Notes: generated by a model not told the origin, from the letters alone. Shown: positions 32,101 to 44,500, counted from the stretch's first letter. The stretch is DNA of 64,000 nt from Dichotomocladium elegans (GCA_025716815.1 JAIXMN010000010.1:248001-312000), one strand, 5' to 3'. Program-made: numbers and translations.

Positions 32101-34346
32101 TATCTCAAAGACCGGCTTGAGCACGCAGAAACTGTCTGAAGGAAGTGATCCGCAGTAGCGATGCAGAAGCGGGACAGCCGAATGCATCGTGATAGTTGCA
32201 CCCGTTGTGGCAACAATATATATATAATCATTGAATTCATCGACAGCATCGCCGTCCAGATCGTCATAGTAGTCGTCGCTGTCGTCGCTCTCCTCATCCG
32301 CATAAACACCATCCAAATACCTGAGCGCCAGATTCCGTTCCTCAGGTAACGCCTGGCAAAAGGTTCGCATATCAGTCTCCAAGCGTCGAAAATCATTGAG
32401 TCTGCTGATTTGGGAAAAACTGTTTTTTTCGACCATAATGATATATTTGGAGTTGGGTTTGCGTGCGCGGCCTCTGGACTGAATGTATCCAATAAGTGTG
32501 CTGAAGAAGTCGAATCTTATAACGAAATGGGTCTGTTAGGTTACTGCAACGCGTGCGTACTTTGGCGAACTATTACCGGATGACAACGTTACATGGTTGG
32601 ATATCTAGACCCTCTTCTGCAACATTGGTCGCGATCAGTAGGTTGAGCTCGCCTTTTCTGAATCGCTCGATGACTTTGTTCTGATCCCTAAACTTCATCT
32701 GGACGTCTCCTTCATCAGTCGAGCCATGGCCAATAAGAATATCACTTCGAATCTTATTCTTCAGTTCGCTGATCGCTGATATAAGGAGATGGAGGGAGAT
32801 GGCAGTGTGGCGGCGCTCCACGAATATGATACCACAAAAGTCTTCCAGTGTAGAGAGAGTCTTAAGGACGAGCATGAATTTCTGCACCTTGCCCGTGAAC
32901 AGTGCATTTGAGGTGACGTCCGGATTATCTGATATTACGCCCTTCGTCAGCTCAAAGGCTTCGCGCACTGCGCGATCTTCATCCATAAGTTGCGAGCTAT
33001 CCAATCCTTCGGTGTCCATTGTGATCCGCTCATCCACGTCTTCGAGCATATAATGCCAGAGTTTATCACAGCACCACGGACCAAGGTGCTCCAGTACGTT
33101 CAATGATGTCTGGAAGCATCGTCTGAATCGTTTGATCGTACCAATTTTGTCTTGAATAGCGACGGTGAGAGGCGTCGGGTCATAGGCTTGCGAGTTCGCG
33201 TACTCAACAGTGATCTCCTTTGGTCGGTTTACAGAAATGAGAAGCTGTTCGATATTGGACGCGGTATAGATCCGACTATCTAAGTTCTTTTCGAGATGGC
33301 TGGACCATTTGACGAGATTTTATGAGTTCTAGCTCTCATCTTGCACGGTATACGCAGTTTTCCCTTATTGTTATTTTTTTTACTTTACATTGCACTGTAT
33401 TGTACACCAGATTTTGCGTGCATTGGTGAGGCCGTCATGCCGAAAATCTTGGGTCGCTTATCCTTTTCGCACCTGAAGTAGAACTCCTGCATGATCAGAT
33501 TGTACGGGTGACGTTTTGTTGCGTGGTGACACTCGTCAAAGATAATAAGATTCACCTAGAGATACGGGTTGTTATTGCTTTCTGTTTTATTGCGCGATGA
33601 TAACGACGCTTCAGGTACCTCTTCCAGATGAATAAAGCCATGCCGAAGAGTATCAAGAAAAATCTGGGCGGTCATGACGCATGTGTCATTTTCCTCGAAA
33701 ATCTGACGCCACTTCTTCTGGGTCCAACTGTCTACATTCATTTGGCCGCACATATGCTCTATGTTGACATCGCAGTTTGAGCGGATGACATCGGCCTGCT
33801 GAAATACGAGGGGAACCCGATCCACCAAAAAGAACGTCAATTTAACCTAAAGGATATACGGATACATATCACTTAATCAAGAAGTAGCGCATACGATAGA
33901 TTACCTAGCGATGTGTGCTGTCAACAAAGAATACATACATTTCGTCGAACTTGTCGTTCTTCCCGCTCTCTGTCTGCGATGTACTTGATAAGCATGACCG
34001 CGATCAACGTTTTTCCACTTCCGGTGTCAAGCACGGCAATGACATTCTCTTCGCATGCTTTACGGTAGAGTTCATATTGGTACTCTCTTGGTTCTAATGG
34101 TACGATGCGTTGTGCAGCAGACCCTTCGATCGCATCCTCCGAATCGACGTCGTCTTCTAAATCTTCAAGTTCGAGTGCGAGAGCTTGTTCTTCGGTCCTG
34201 GCTTTCTCGTCTGGCTTGATGTTGAGGAATGCAGGATCGACATAACGAGAAAGGGTATCCCGATCAATATCGTTCAGGTTTCCTCTTGGCACTAGTCCAT
34301 TGTCTATTGACCCGGCGCCAATGCTGTCAATGACTGTTGTAGTCAT
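29139..34346 (-). CDS. dcl: Dicer-like ribonuclease, full domain set, 1554 aa
   Basis: Eight minus-strand exons: 34346-33939, 33846-33619, 33555-33389, 33299-32577, 32515-31753, 31684-30595, 30504-29454, 29373-29139 (4665 nt, in frame). Dicer cuts long dsRNA into small RNAs. Order: DExD/H helicase (VLDTGSGKTLIAV Walker A, LIIFDECHHA, GMTASP), helicase C (ATNVAEEGLDIQPCNVVIR, QSRGRARK), Dicer dimerisation domain (about residues 530-680), PAZ (around YETFAAYYQ), RNase IIIa (ERLETLGDSLLKF; ADIVEASLGACYL) and RNase IIIb (QRLEFLGDAILDFLV; SDVVESMLGAVFIDAG). The catalytic acidic residues are visible in both RNase III domains. The short C-terminus (KCVIFLHDQP to NAATKANLRL) looks like half a dsRNA-binding domain and ends in an acidic tail. 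One intron splits RNase IIIa exactly at LETLG|D. The start at 34346 (MTTTVIDS) is chosen over an open upstream frame. Confidence 0.95.
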
Positions 34347-35199
34347 GAAGAGTGTCGAAGGTGGGGATGGTGGCGGGAGGTTTTCTGTCCTCCTTTCATT
34401 CTTTTGGCACTCAGCGCATTTCCTTTTGTGCCTCGGCGGCCAACAATGATTTTTTAATTTACAGGCTCTTACGCCAATAAAGCGGTTCAAGCAAAAGCGA
34501 TGAATGATCATTTATTCGATGCATATATTTGCCATTGTGGAGATATCTGCATGTCTAGAAATAAGACAGCATCAAGCCTGGTCTTTGATATAATCCGTAT
34601 ACTGTTGTACGTAGTTCAAGCTTATTTCCCATCCGCCTATGCTACTTCATTCAAATGGAACTGCGGGCATGGAATACATGCAATACTTCATTTTCACAAA
34701 ATAAATTTCGTACACAAGTAAAATAATGACGTTCAAAATATACGAGAAAATGTCGTATCAGTAACAGGAGCGATGACAGCCAACGCCAGAAGCAACAGCA
34801 GGGGCACAATGGCGGGCATGAAGCCCGCGAAAGACGGGGCATCGACATATTACACCGGGTGAGCGCAGAGAAAAAGAAGACGACAGCAAAAAAATGAGAG
34901 TACTGTAATAGAAAGAGCCGCAGGCAGGCGCACGCATAAGAGAGACTATGGATTCAGTGATGATTATCATCACCGAACGAATGGAAGGGGCGAGGGGATT
35001 GGAAAGAAAAAGAACAGACCTTGTAAGGTTCTCAAAGGCCGTTCTCTAAATGCTTGGTCTGATTGATGGTATTGTGATCGACTGCACCAAGCATTTTTGC
35101 ATTATGGCCTGTCAATGCGTGTAATGAGACACCTACGTCGAGAAATTTATATGATTCGTGCGAGCCCATTAGTAACATGATCGTCGTGTGCTAGTGCGG
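34347..35199. other. Intergenic between Dicer start and right arm
   Basis: Presumed Dicer promoter region; no gene recognised. The Dicer frame stays open upstream to 34511 but its composition (KRKCAECQKNERR) is unlike a Dicer N-terminus. Confidence 0.5.
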
Positions 35200-36471
35200 C
35201 TCTCCTACACAGTAAGCTTCCGGATTCTTGACGATTTTTATCCGCAACAAACATTCGTAAAACGCTGTTACACCCTGATCCGCTCGATGAAACAGAGAAT
35301 AGCAAACTGCATCCGTTTCGTCGCGTCAGCGCCTTTGTTGACTATGTTCTCGCGTGCGCCCACAGTTGCGCAGAACAGGATAGTTGTATAACTTTTCCTC
35401 CATTCATCCCAATTCCGTATCGCTGTAAGCGCACATATATGCAATTAAAGCACCTTTAGGAAACAGGCAAAAACTGGATTAGGCGCAGACATGCGGTATA
35501 ACTCACTCCAGGATTCTCTCCATTTCGCCCGGCCTATATGCGTTACCGATGCAACCAAATCTATCCTCGAGGCACCACGGATTGAAATGTTATCAATGAT
35601 GTTAGATTACCACTCTTGATCCATAGGGTTAATCATATACGTAATGAAGAAAATAGATCTGCAATATAAGTGGTGGCATCGACGTAGTCCTTGTGAGAGG
35701 TACACACGTATTTACAAAGTGGCTGAACACCTGTCTCTGCTTACCATGGATACCCGAATAGTTTTCTTGTTAAGGGCCCGGTGGTAGTCATATAGAAAAG
35801 ATCGCCAGGTTGTACGTCAGCTAGGATGATCATAATCCGTGTTGCATCCTTATTGATGAAGGACGACAGTGCGACAGAAATATGCATAGACATAGCGTAG
35901 CGTGCGCTGCTACAGCACTGGACATCTCGATGGCTGCATTCATCGACATAAAAGGAATACTGTACATCCTATGCACTGTAAACTATCGGGAAAGACATAC
36001 CTTGGAGCTTTTCCTTTTCGCATCAGTTTGAACGTTCGTACCGTTATTTGCGTCATCTGAACGTTTTTCTCGATACAAGCGTCCCAGGAAAAACCAAAAG
36101 CAGAGTTCAAGTATAAGCTAACATCGGTCTCTTTGTTAATCTGTTGTCATCGAGATCAGGGCGTGCATAGTGCCGCGAAAACAGTCGCCAGCCTGTATCG
36201 GGAGGGTGAAATTTTTTGGACATCCTTTTCTACCACTTGTCCTTTCAAAAACTACGCCATATGCCGAGATGTGGATCAAATCAGACGTGGCTAGTTCGAG
36301 GAGACTCGCAGAGGGCTGGTTTATGGCAAAAAGGAGATAAAGCGATGAAAAGGATGGCTATTTGGAGTTGTAGCGACAAAGTTTTCAGATAAGGCAGAAT
36401 CACACCATCCTCCTTTACAGTACGTTGTCATTGGCTCCCCCAACACCCCCCCCAAAGAAACGTAGATACAG

Positions 36472-36479
36472 TATAAATA
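36472..36479 (+). promoter_or_regulatory. TATA box of the arm gene, copy 2
   Basis: TATAAATA 60 bp upstream of the ATG at 36539, same position as in copy 1. Confidence 0.5.
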
Positions 36480-36538
36480 TACCGGAAATTCTAACAGCGC
36501 TAATCTTCACATCTTCTTTCTTTTTCAGCTTCCCCAAG

Positions 36539-37216
36539 ATGTTTGATTCCGCAGCACCAGCAACGCTAGTGATCCACGCGACCTCTGCCCCCTTCTCCCA
36601 CCGGAGAATCTCTCACGTCAGGTGGTTAAGGGCAATGCCTTACAGCATCCCTTCCATTTCTGCTCGCCGCTCTCTCCGTCGTCGCCGCCTCCACATACGG
36701 GAGGAAAACTCGGCAAAGGAACTCGGCTTGGAGATGCCTTTGCGGCCCGCATCTCCTGCTACATCCGAGTATGACTCGGATGTCTCTATGGCAAGTGTCT
36801 CTACGGAGCCTTGCCTGGGGGCATCCTTGTCATCTCGGTGCGCAGGTGGATCGCGTGGTCCGCACTGTGCTCGAACCACTCCGGGTCGTTTCCGGCGCCT
36901 TGTTTTACCTTATCAAAAACAGGCGCTGGTGGGCCGATATTCGTGCCGCCAGCAGCAGCGACAAGGACGTGTGCGCAAGCACAGCGAGATGACGTTGACG
37001 AAATTGCAGCAGCAATTTCAGAGAGAGCAGCAGCTTCAACAGCTGCAATACCAGCAACGGCTGCAGCTTCAACAGCTGCACAATGCCCACCACCAAGAGG
37101 TGGAGCAGATGCGGGTGGAGCATCACGAACAGCTCCAACAGCTGTACAACCACCACCAGCAGCAACTCCAACAGTTGTACTGGATCCACCAGCAGCAGCT
37201 TCAACAGCTGCCGTAG
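36539..37216 (+). CDS. Gln-rich coiled-coil protein of the inverted-repeat arm, copy 2, 225 aa
   Basis: Intact homologue of the minus-strand ORF at 13815-14492, same length, with about five substitutions (for example A-to-V early in the protein, T for A before LQQQF, R for Q within the Gln tract). The ATG is preceded by TTTTTCAGCTTCCCCAAG, longer than in copy 1, so a leader intron is possible. A good donor (CGC|GTAAGT, 37456) and acceptor (TTTCCAG, 37527) lie downstream of the stop and may belong to a longer spliced transcript. Function unknown. Confidence 0.5.
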   Translation: MFDSAAPATLVIHATSAPFSHRRISHVRWLRAMPYSIPSISARRSLRRRRLHIREENSAKELGLEMPLRPASPATSEYDSDVSMASVSTEPCLGASLSSRCAGGSRGPHCARTTPGRFRRLVLPYQKQALVGRYSCRQQQRQGRVRKHSEMTLTKLQQQFQREQQLQQLQYQQRLQLQQLHNAHHQEVEQMRVEHHEQLQQLYNHHQQQLQQLYWIHQQQLQQLP

Positions 37217-38475
37217 CTTCAACAGCTACAGCGCCTCTGGCTTCGAGCCATGCGCTTTCCATTCCTTCTGCCGCCCTTTCCCCCGGCCGTAACGCTGGTG
37301 CATCACGGCGTCATGCCACCACACCTCGTTACGCGCCGTATCCGCCATCTCTACTTCCCCCACGCCGCGTCCGTTGCCAGCATCGCAGGCGTATGGCCGG
37401 CGTGGTTTCCGCACTTCCTCCACCTCCCGCACTCCCCGCGTTCGCGCGTATTCCGCGTAAGTACTGGTTCTATCTCTAGCTATATCACTGAGACTGACTG
37501 TTTGTGTTTTCATACGCCCTTTCCAGCACCTCCTCTCCCCCACCGCTCCGCACCGAGGAGTAGGGAGACAAGCTCGTGGGACGGAGGGTGAACCCTGCGG
37601 AAGTCATCTTGAGCCGGGGAGGATGGCGTCTTCTGTAGTTTCTTGTGGAAGTACCAGCAACCTTCGAGCTTGCAGCGTTTGGCGATGCCTCCTCAGATCA
37701 GCAACGGGTCGCACACTGCCCGTCTGGGGCTATCTCTGCTCAAGCCATTCGGGGACCACGAATCTTGATAAAGTTAAGTTATGTCTTATCTCCATGAACA
37801 CTCAGAAGTGTACTCTTCTTGTTGTTGGCAGCCTACAAGGCAAGTAATACGCTCAAACATTTATGAGAGCGTTTGGTGACCTACGCGGCACCATGACAGA
37901 TTTCTATCTGTACATCATCATCATCACAGCAACGGGGTCCAAGCGGTGGTTTTACTGTAAGTACCCATATTTCATTTTCTATGATACTTGTAATGGACCA
38001 GATATACTAACTAATCTTATCCGCATGGAATGTGCCTTGTCGAAATGCCGGGTGTTGTGCCGTTAAGCACACACCTGGCATTTTTTGCATCCTTGATTTC
38101 TGCTTCAAGAAAAAGAAAGAGAGATTTCAAAAGGCCACACACGTACACCAAATGTGTTCATGAAGATAAGACATAACTTACTTTATCAAGATTCGTGGTA
38201 ATCCCCGTATCATCGGAGTAGAGAGGTCCTGGGCGTGCGGTGTGCGCCTGTTGCTGGTTTGGGGAGGTTGACCCAAGCGTTGCGGGCTCGGAGGCTGCTG
38301 GGAACCCACGGGAGCTGCAGAAGAAGTCATCTGAACCGACTCTTGATGGCTTTCCGTACGGGCGATCCCGAAGTCCCTTTCTCCCTCTCCATCACCTCCC
38401 CCTTCCCCTCCTTTCGCCCAAGTCCTACCCTGCGTCCGACGCAGCTGCGTGTGTTAGCACGCGTAGATGGGCAAA

Positions 38476-38575
38476 GGCAGCGAGTTTATATTCTCGCGTT
38501 TACGGGTGAAGGCAGCGAGTTTATATTCTCGCATATCCGGGCGAAGGCAGCGAGTTTATATTCTTGCATATGGGT
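38476..38575. repeat. Triple 35-bp repeat, right arm copy
   Basis: Complement of the 12461-12568 array (GCAGCGAGTTTATATTCTCG repeated three times at 35-bp spacing). Confidence 0.75.
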
Positions 38576-39305
38576 GTAGCCGGGGGAATGCAAGTCATTA
38601 ATGTCTCACGGAAGAAGATTCGAAGCAATGAGAGCAAGCATCAACTTCGCTTTACGGGCACAACCTCTACGGAAACAAGACACTTCTATACGCGCGGAAC
38701 TTTTTCAGCGATAATTACAGCTCGTTGCGCAGACTGCAACTCGAGCCCGGTGGTGGCATAATAACTGCAAGTGCTTGCTCTGTCCACGAAATGGCGGATG
38801 GTTTCCGATAAGGCGAAGGTGGCCGAGAGATCGATCAATCATGAGTTAGTCAGAATGCCCGACAAATTCGACAATGTTCAGCCCTACCTTCAGATGACCA
38901 GCTCGTCCGGTTGCAGCCCCCATCAGCGTCGCTGCAGGATTCGTGTGCTTTACAATGTGCGTCCATATATTCCGCCCAATCACTTGAAAAGAAAGTGCCT
39001 CTCTCGCTGATGAATCTATCTTCGTCCTCAATTTGCCCGACATGCTCTCGAGTCAAGAATATGAAAGCTACCGATATATGCGCCACCATATCGTATATGG
39101 CCCGCAACATACAAGTATATCTCCCAAGGCTTGAAGACCAAACCTAAAGAACGCAAGAACGACTGGGCCTGCCGCGCTATTAAGCATCAATGCCGTCAAA
39201 GAACGAAGTACAACACACACATCTGTGCGCAATAAGCAATCCTCTGAGAGGAAATACAAGAGCAACAAGAACCCAAGACGACAATTAAAAACAAACAAAT
39301 ATAAA

Positions 39306-39720
39306 AAAGCAAAAAAGCAAAAAAGCAAAAACAAAAAAAACAAAAAAACAAAAAAACAAAAGAACAAAAGAACAAAAGTACAAACAAACAAAAGAACAAA
39401 GAACAAAGAACAAAAGAACAAAAGAACAAAAGAACAAAAGAACAAAAGAACAAAAGAACAAAAGAACAAACGAACAAAAGAACAAACGAACAAAAGAACA
39501 AAAGTACAAACAAACAAAAGAACAAAAGTACAAACAAACAAAAGAACAAAAGAACAAAAGAACAAAAGAACAAAAGAACAAAAGTACAAACAAACAAAAG
39601 AACAAAAGTACAAACAAACAAAAGAACAAAAGTACAAACAAACAAAAGAACAAAAGAACAAAAGAACAAAAGAACAAAAGAACTTAAGCAAAAGAACAAA
39701 AGAACAAAAACACCAAAGCA
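39306..39720. repeat. Octamer satellite, right arm copy (GAACAAAA)n
   Basis: Complementary to the left-arm array but with a different internal structure: several AAAGTACAAACAAAC interruptions absent from the left arm, and a much shorter GCAAAAAA block (39306-39335). The arrays have evolved apart while the flanking arm sequence stayed nearly identical. Confidence 0.85.
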
Positions 39721-40507
39721 AAAAAGTGTGGATCAACAAAAGATACAAAAAAAATATGGATCAAAAAGATACTACCAGAGAAACATGAATCAAAAAAAAA
39801 ACGATACGAAAAAACGGATAAAAAACACAAGAAAACAAGAAGAAGACAAGGGACAAGAAGAAAAGCAAGAAAAAGAAGACATACACAGCCGAGGAAGAAG
39901 AACAAAAGCTGAGCAAGAAAACAAGCATCAAAGAAAAAAGAGCTCAAGGACAAAAGCGAGAACCAACTAAGTGAAAGAAGAAGTACATCAAAGAGGAGAA
40001 GGAAGAAATCCAACGCCTATCGAGAAAGAAGAGGAGCAAAGGTCCGAGAAAAACTCAAGAGAAAAAACCAGAGATGAACGAGAAGAAAGCAAGAGCAAGA
40101 GCCCGAGACGAATGAGAAGAAGAGCGAGTCCACAGAAGAACTAAGCAACATCATGCACCAACGACGGAATCCGAAATCCCCGCAAGGACATCAATACAAA
40201 TGAGAATAATAACCGAATTCTGTAACGGCTGACCGCACGTTAAGCCAAGCCTGTCCATCCTATCAACGATGATCATCTCTGAACCATACCCGCTGTTCCT
40301 TGTGTATGACATCTTCAAACCAACCAAATGCCCACAGTTGCATCTCACCAGACGACCAGTGGTATCGCTCAAATGGCAAACAATCAGTGGGAAAATTGGC
40401 TTCTTGGAATAGCGAAATATTAAATCTATCCTGTTACTTTCCGTCGTCAAATCCAATTGTCATGACCCAAATGGAATTATTCGAGAGCGTTCACTCCTTT
40501 CTCTAGG

Positions 40508-40809
40508 TGTCGTGGCTAGAGAGGTAGTCGCTGATGTAAAAAATCATTAAGGCCAAAATCGAGCCTTTGAGACGGGATCCTCTTTATTAAATAAAAACAA
40601 CTCTTTTTATATGATTTCGGACCAGTGTGGTAGTGGTGATACAAGCGGTAGTCATCGAGCATTGTCCCCCAATCATTACCAGTTAGCGGGCTTCGTAACG
40701 CTGGAATGGGAGGACAGTCGAGACGTGCTGTAGAAGAGGTGGATAGGCCAATACCCCTCCTCAGTGCTGTCTGTAGAAGCGCAGTGTCATGAGCAGTAGG
40801 GCTATGACA
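40508..40809 (-). mobile_element. Solo LTR of the Gypsy-2 family, TSD CTAGG
   Basis: The reverse complement starts TGTCATAGCCC and aligns with the Gypsy-2 LTR (TGTCGTAGTCC), sharing the CATGACACTGC block, the TATAAAAAGAG box and GGATCCCGTCTCAAAG. It is diverged by many substitutions and about 60 bp shorter. CTAGG occurs at both 40503-40507 and 40810-40814, proving a clean insertion followed by LTR-LTR deletion. Confidence 0.85.
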
Positions 40810-40906
40810 CTAGGTACCCCTTTCGCATTTATTGTCCTGGTTACATTAATTTTGGTCGGCTGCATTTATTACTCCGTCTACATTTATTAATTCTTTGAAG
40901 TCATTG

Positions 40907-41223
40907 TGTAGCAGTAGCTACAGTGACGGGTCACTCTTGACCGACGACCAAGATACTACAAGGATAACGATCACGATCAAGACCGCATCTCCGGCGACGA
41001 CATTATGTACCACACTCACTTTCTCTGTACGACGATCCTATATGTATACCACTGTAATTACCCCGCTACTGTTTACTATATAAACAAGGATGCCCTGTGA
41101 CGTCGGGCATCCCCACGTTGTATTATTATAATCATCGTTCTTCTCGTCGCGTTCGCGCTTCCTCCACGCTGTATATCAGACGCTCTTTGTAAGTACTCGC
41201 ACAACAGTGCCTGTACTGTTACA
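40907..41223 (+). repeat. Gypsy-1 5' LTR
   Basis: 317 bp with TATATAAA at 41077-41084 and, just after it, a 7-bp-stem hairpin (GATGCCC / GGGCATC, 41089-41111) that would be near the transcript 5' end. Confidence 0.9.
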
Positions 41224-41225
41224 GT

Positions 41226-41237
41226 TGGTAGCTGATG
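41226..41237 (+). other. Gypsy-1 primer-binding site
   Basis: TGGTAGCTGATG, two bases after the LTR; begins TGG as expected for pairing with a tRNA 3' CCA. Gypsy-3 uses the same sequence at the same offset. Confidence 0.6.
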
Positions 41238-41522
41238 TAGTTTCGAACACTGCATCATCTCGACGTGATATACTCGCTTGTTTTTCGACGTTATGAACGA
41301 CGTGCCATTTTGCGCGGGTTCCTCTTTACCATAAAAGACACGACGCTCACGGAAACTATCTTTCGACGCTAGGACACACAAAAGAAAGATCAAGTTTCGA
41401 CGCACGAACCACACCACCGCCACCCAAGTATCTCTCGCCTCCTCTGTTTCCTCTGTCGACCTTTCTCACAAACCTCCTCCCATGTTTCGATCCGACGTGA
41501 TGTACTGGTCAATGGGTACCCA

Positions 41523-44500
41523 GCCCGGATTTTAATTGACAGTGGCGCTACGCACGATTTTGTGACCAGCTCTTTCCTGAACCGTTTCCAATTGAGCGAC
41601 GAATTGGTCAACGACGAACGAATGTCTTCAGTGACGTTTGCCAATGGCAGCATTGGTAACTCGCTGGCATACATTGACGCTACTATCGCAATGGACGATT
41701 TCAATTCCTCAGTACGATTATATACAGGTATTGTCAGTAACTCCCATGACGTTCTTTTGGGAAAAAGCTGGCTTTACGACGAGAATCCCAATATTGACTG
41801 GCGGACGAACAAGATGAGCCCTTCCGACGTTCCAATTCAAGTCGAGATCAATTATGCATCCCGGCATGAAGGGAATCAGCTCATCGACGCGCCTGACGGG
41901 GAAAGCTTTGTGGTCCTCTTTACGGAGAAGTTAGAGTCTGACGGAACCAAGGTTTTCGTACCAGGGTTAGACAAACTTCTCAAGGACTATGCTGACGTAT
42001 TTCCCGACGATCTTCCTACTGGGCTGCCACCTGAACGCGTCGTTGAACACACCATCCCTCTAGAGCCAGACGCACGACCACCAGCTCAACGTCTATACCG
42101 CTTATCCACACGTGAGTTGGCAGAGCTGAAACGGACGCTCGACGATTTATTGGCAAAGGGGTGGATTAAACCGTCCAGTGCGCCTTATGGTGCACCGGTT
42201 CTGTTTGTGGGCAAGAAGGATGGTACCCTACGAATGATAGTGGATTATCGAGCTTTGAATCGCGTTACTATAAAGGACCGATACCCATTACCTCGCACCG
42301 ACGATCTCATGGAGCAGCTCCGTGGTGCCAGAGTGTTCTCGAAGATGGACCTTCGTTCTGGCTATTACCAAATACGAGTCAAGGAAGCGATGTCCCAAAA
42401 ACCAGTTTCCTGACGAGATATGGACTCTACGCTTTTACGGTTATGCCAATGGGTCTAGCTTCGGCTCCCTCGACGTTTATGCGGGCTCTCAACAACGTTT
42501 TTCACGACCTCCTCGACGAGTGCGTTATTGTTTACTTGGATGATATTCTCGTCTACAGTAAGACGCCTGAGGATCACGCCAAACACCTGAATAAGGTTTT
42601 GGGACGACTACGTCAACACAAGCTCTACGCCAAATGGTCTAAGTGTGCTTTCGGGATGTCTCGACTTGAGTTCCTTGGACATGAGGTTGGGGCTGACGGT
42701 GTACGGTGTGAGCCTAGAAAGCTCGACGCGGTCACGAAGTGGACGACGCCCAAAAGTGTGGGTGACCTCCAGACGTTTCTCGGATTTTGTAACTATTATC
42801 GACGCTTTTACGTGCACACCGACGCATCGACTACGGTCGCTATTGGTGGCATTCTCTCCCAGGAACAGGACGATGGTCTTTTGCACCCTGTCGCTTTTGC
42901 ATCTCGGACTTTGAAAGGTGCAGAACGGAATTATCCCGTACACGAACTCGAGTTGCTTGCGGTTATTTTTTGTCTTAGTGAATGGCGCCATCATTTGGAC
43001 GGGCGTCGCTTTACGCTCTTCACGGACAACCGCGCTATCTCCACTCTTCACACAAACACGAATCTCTCTTCCCGACAGGCACGATGGCTGGAAAAATTCA
43101 TGTCTTACCAGTTCGACGTTTATCATATTCCTCGCGAAAAGAACGCGGCCGCTGACGCTCTCTCTAAGCGGCCTCCGGATGAGCCGACGCATGCCGACGC
43201 CCACATGGCGATACATCATATGGCTCTTGTGGTCTGGGGGGAGACGCTTGGCCACGATCTTATCAAATATTATTGTAAGGACGCACTGTGGACCGACGTT
43301 ATTGCCAAGTTACGAACCGGGGAGGAGGTTGACGGTGAATACTTGATGGAGGACGGCATATTATATCGAGTTGTGGATGGACGACGACGAATCTGTGTCC
43401 CTCGCATGCCGATGCTGTTAAATCGTATATTGCATGACGCACATGATGCACCAGTAGCAGGGCATAGGGGGATCGACGCAACGCTCGAGCGCGTAGGACG
43501 CATTTACTACTGGCCTCATATGAGCAAAACTGTCCGACGATATATATCCACGTGCGACATGTGTCAAAGGGTGAAACCGACGAACTCTAAGCCTGCAGGC
43601 CTCTTGCAACCATTGCAACGGGCTCAGGGACGTTGGGCATCAGTCTCCATGGACTTTATTACGCATTTGCCCAAGACGAAACGCAATTTCGACGCTATCG
43701 CAGTATTTGTGGATCGCTTCTCCAAGCGTGCCCACTTTGCTCCATGCAAGACGACTGATACTGCTGAAGATTTTGCTGATCTGTTCTTTCGAGAGATTTA
43801 TCGCCAGCATGGTCTACCCGACGATCTTGTAAGTGATCGTGACGTACGTTTTACCTCTCGATTCTGGGCTGCTCTCACGAAGATGCTTGGCATCAAACGC
43901 AATTTATCGACGGCTTTCCATCCTCAAAGCGACGGACAGACGGAACGCACGAATCGGACGCTCGAAGACATGCTGCGCAATTACGTCGCTTATGACCAAC
44001 GTGACTGGGATCGATGGTTACCAATTCTAGAGCATACGTATAACGACACCAAGCACGCCTCGATTGGCATCACGCCTTTCTTCGCCGACTTGGGACGGAA
44101 TGTCTCTCCTGCTCTGACGCCTGGTACTCCATCAGACGTGGCTTCGGCCGACGAATTGGCTAGCAAACTTGACTCCATCCGCAAAGAGGTGCTTTTACAG
44201 CTCGACGCTGCGGCAGAACGACAAGCTAAGTATGCTAATGCCAGACGCCGTGAAGTGGAATTGGAAGTGGGTATGCAAGTTCTTGTTAGAACGACGAATA
44301 TCAATCCCGACGTATACTCCTCTTCCCCGACGAAGAAGTTACTGCCACGATGGGCAGGCCCTTACAAGATCCTGGAACGTATTGGGCCTGTGGCATATCG
44401 TCTTGCACTCCCTGAGACGATGACGACTCATGACGTTTTTCATATCAGTGCTCTGAAGGTTTATAATGAACCTGACGATGAAGAGCGACGGCCGGACAGA

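Larger units (their letters stand above)
35200..40465 (-). repeat. Right arm of the 5.26-kb inverted repeat
   Basis: Reverse-complement copy of 10565-15825. It contains the same order of parts: the decayed coding-like segment (35.75-36.34 kb), the Gln-rich gene (here plus strand), the diverged palindrome with hairpin (about 37.58-38.39 kb), the triple 35-bp repeat and the satellite. Its inner end starts about 0.85 kb from the Dicer ATG. Outside 40465 the sequences of the two arms no longer match. Confidence 0.9.

Noticed and set aside
33389..33408. GTGTAC donor at 33408 for the third Dicer exon
   Set aside because: It puts the next exon out of frame; the GTAAAG donor after 33389 keeps the frame and gives the expected sequence before LEKNLDSR.
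34347..34511. N-terminal extension of Dicer with a Cys pair (CAECQKNERR)
   Set aside because: Only two cysteines, no Dicer similarity; the ATG at 34346 is a sufficient start.
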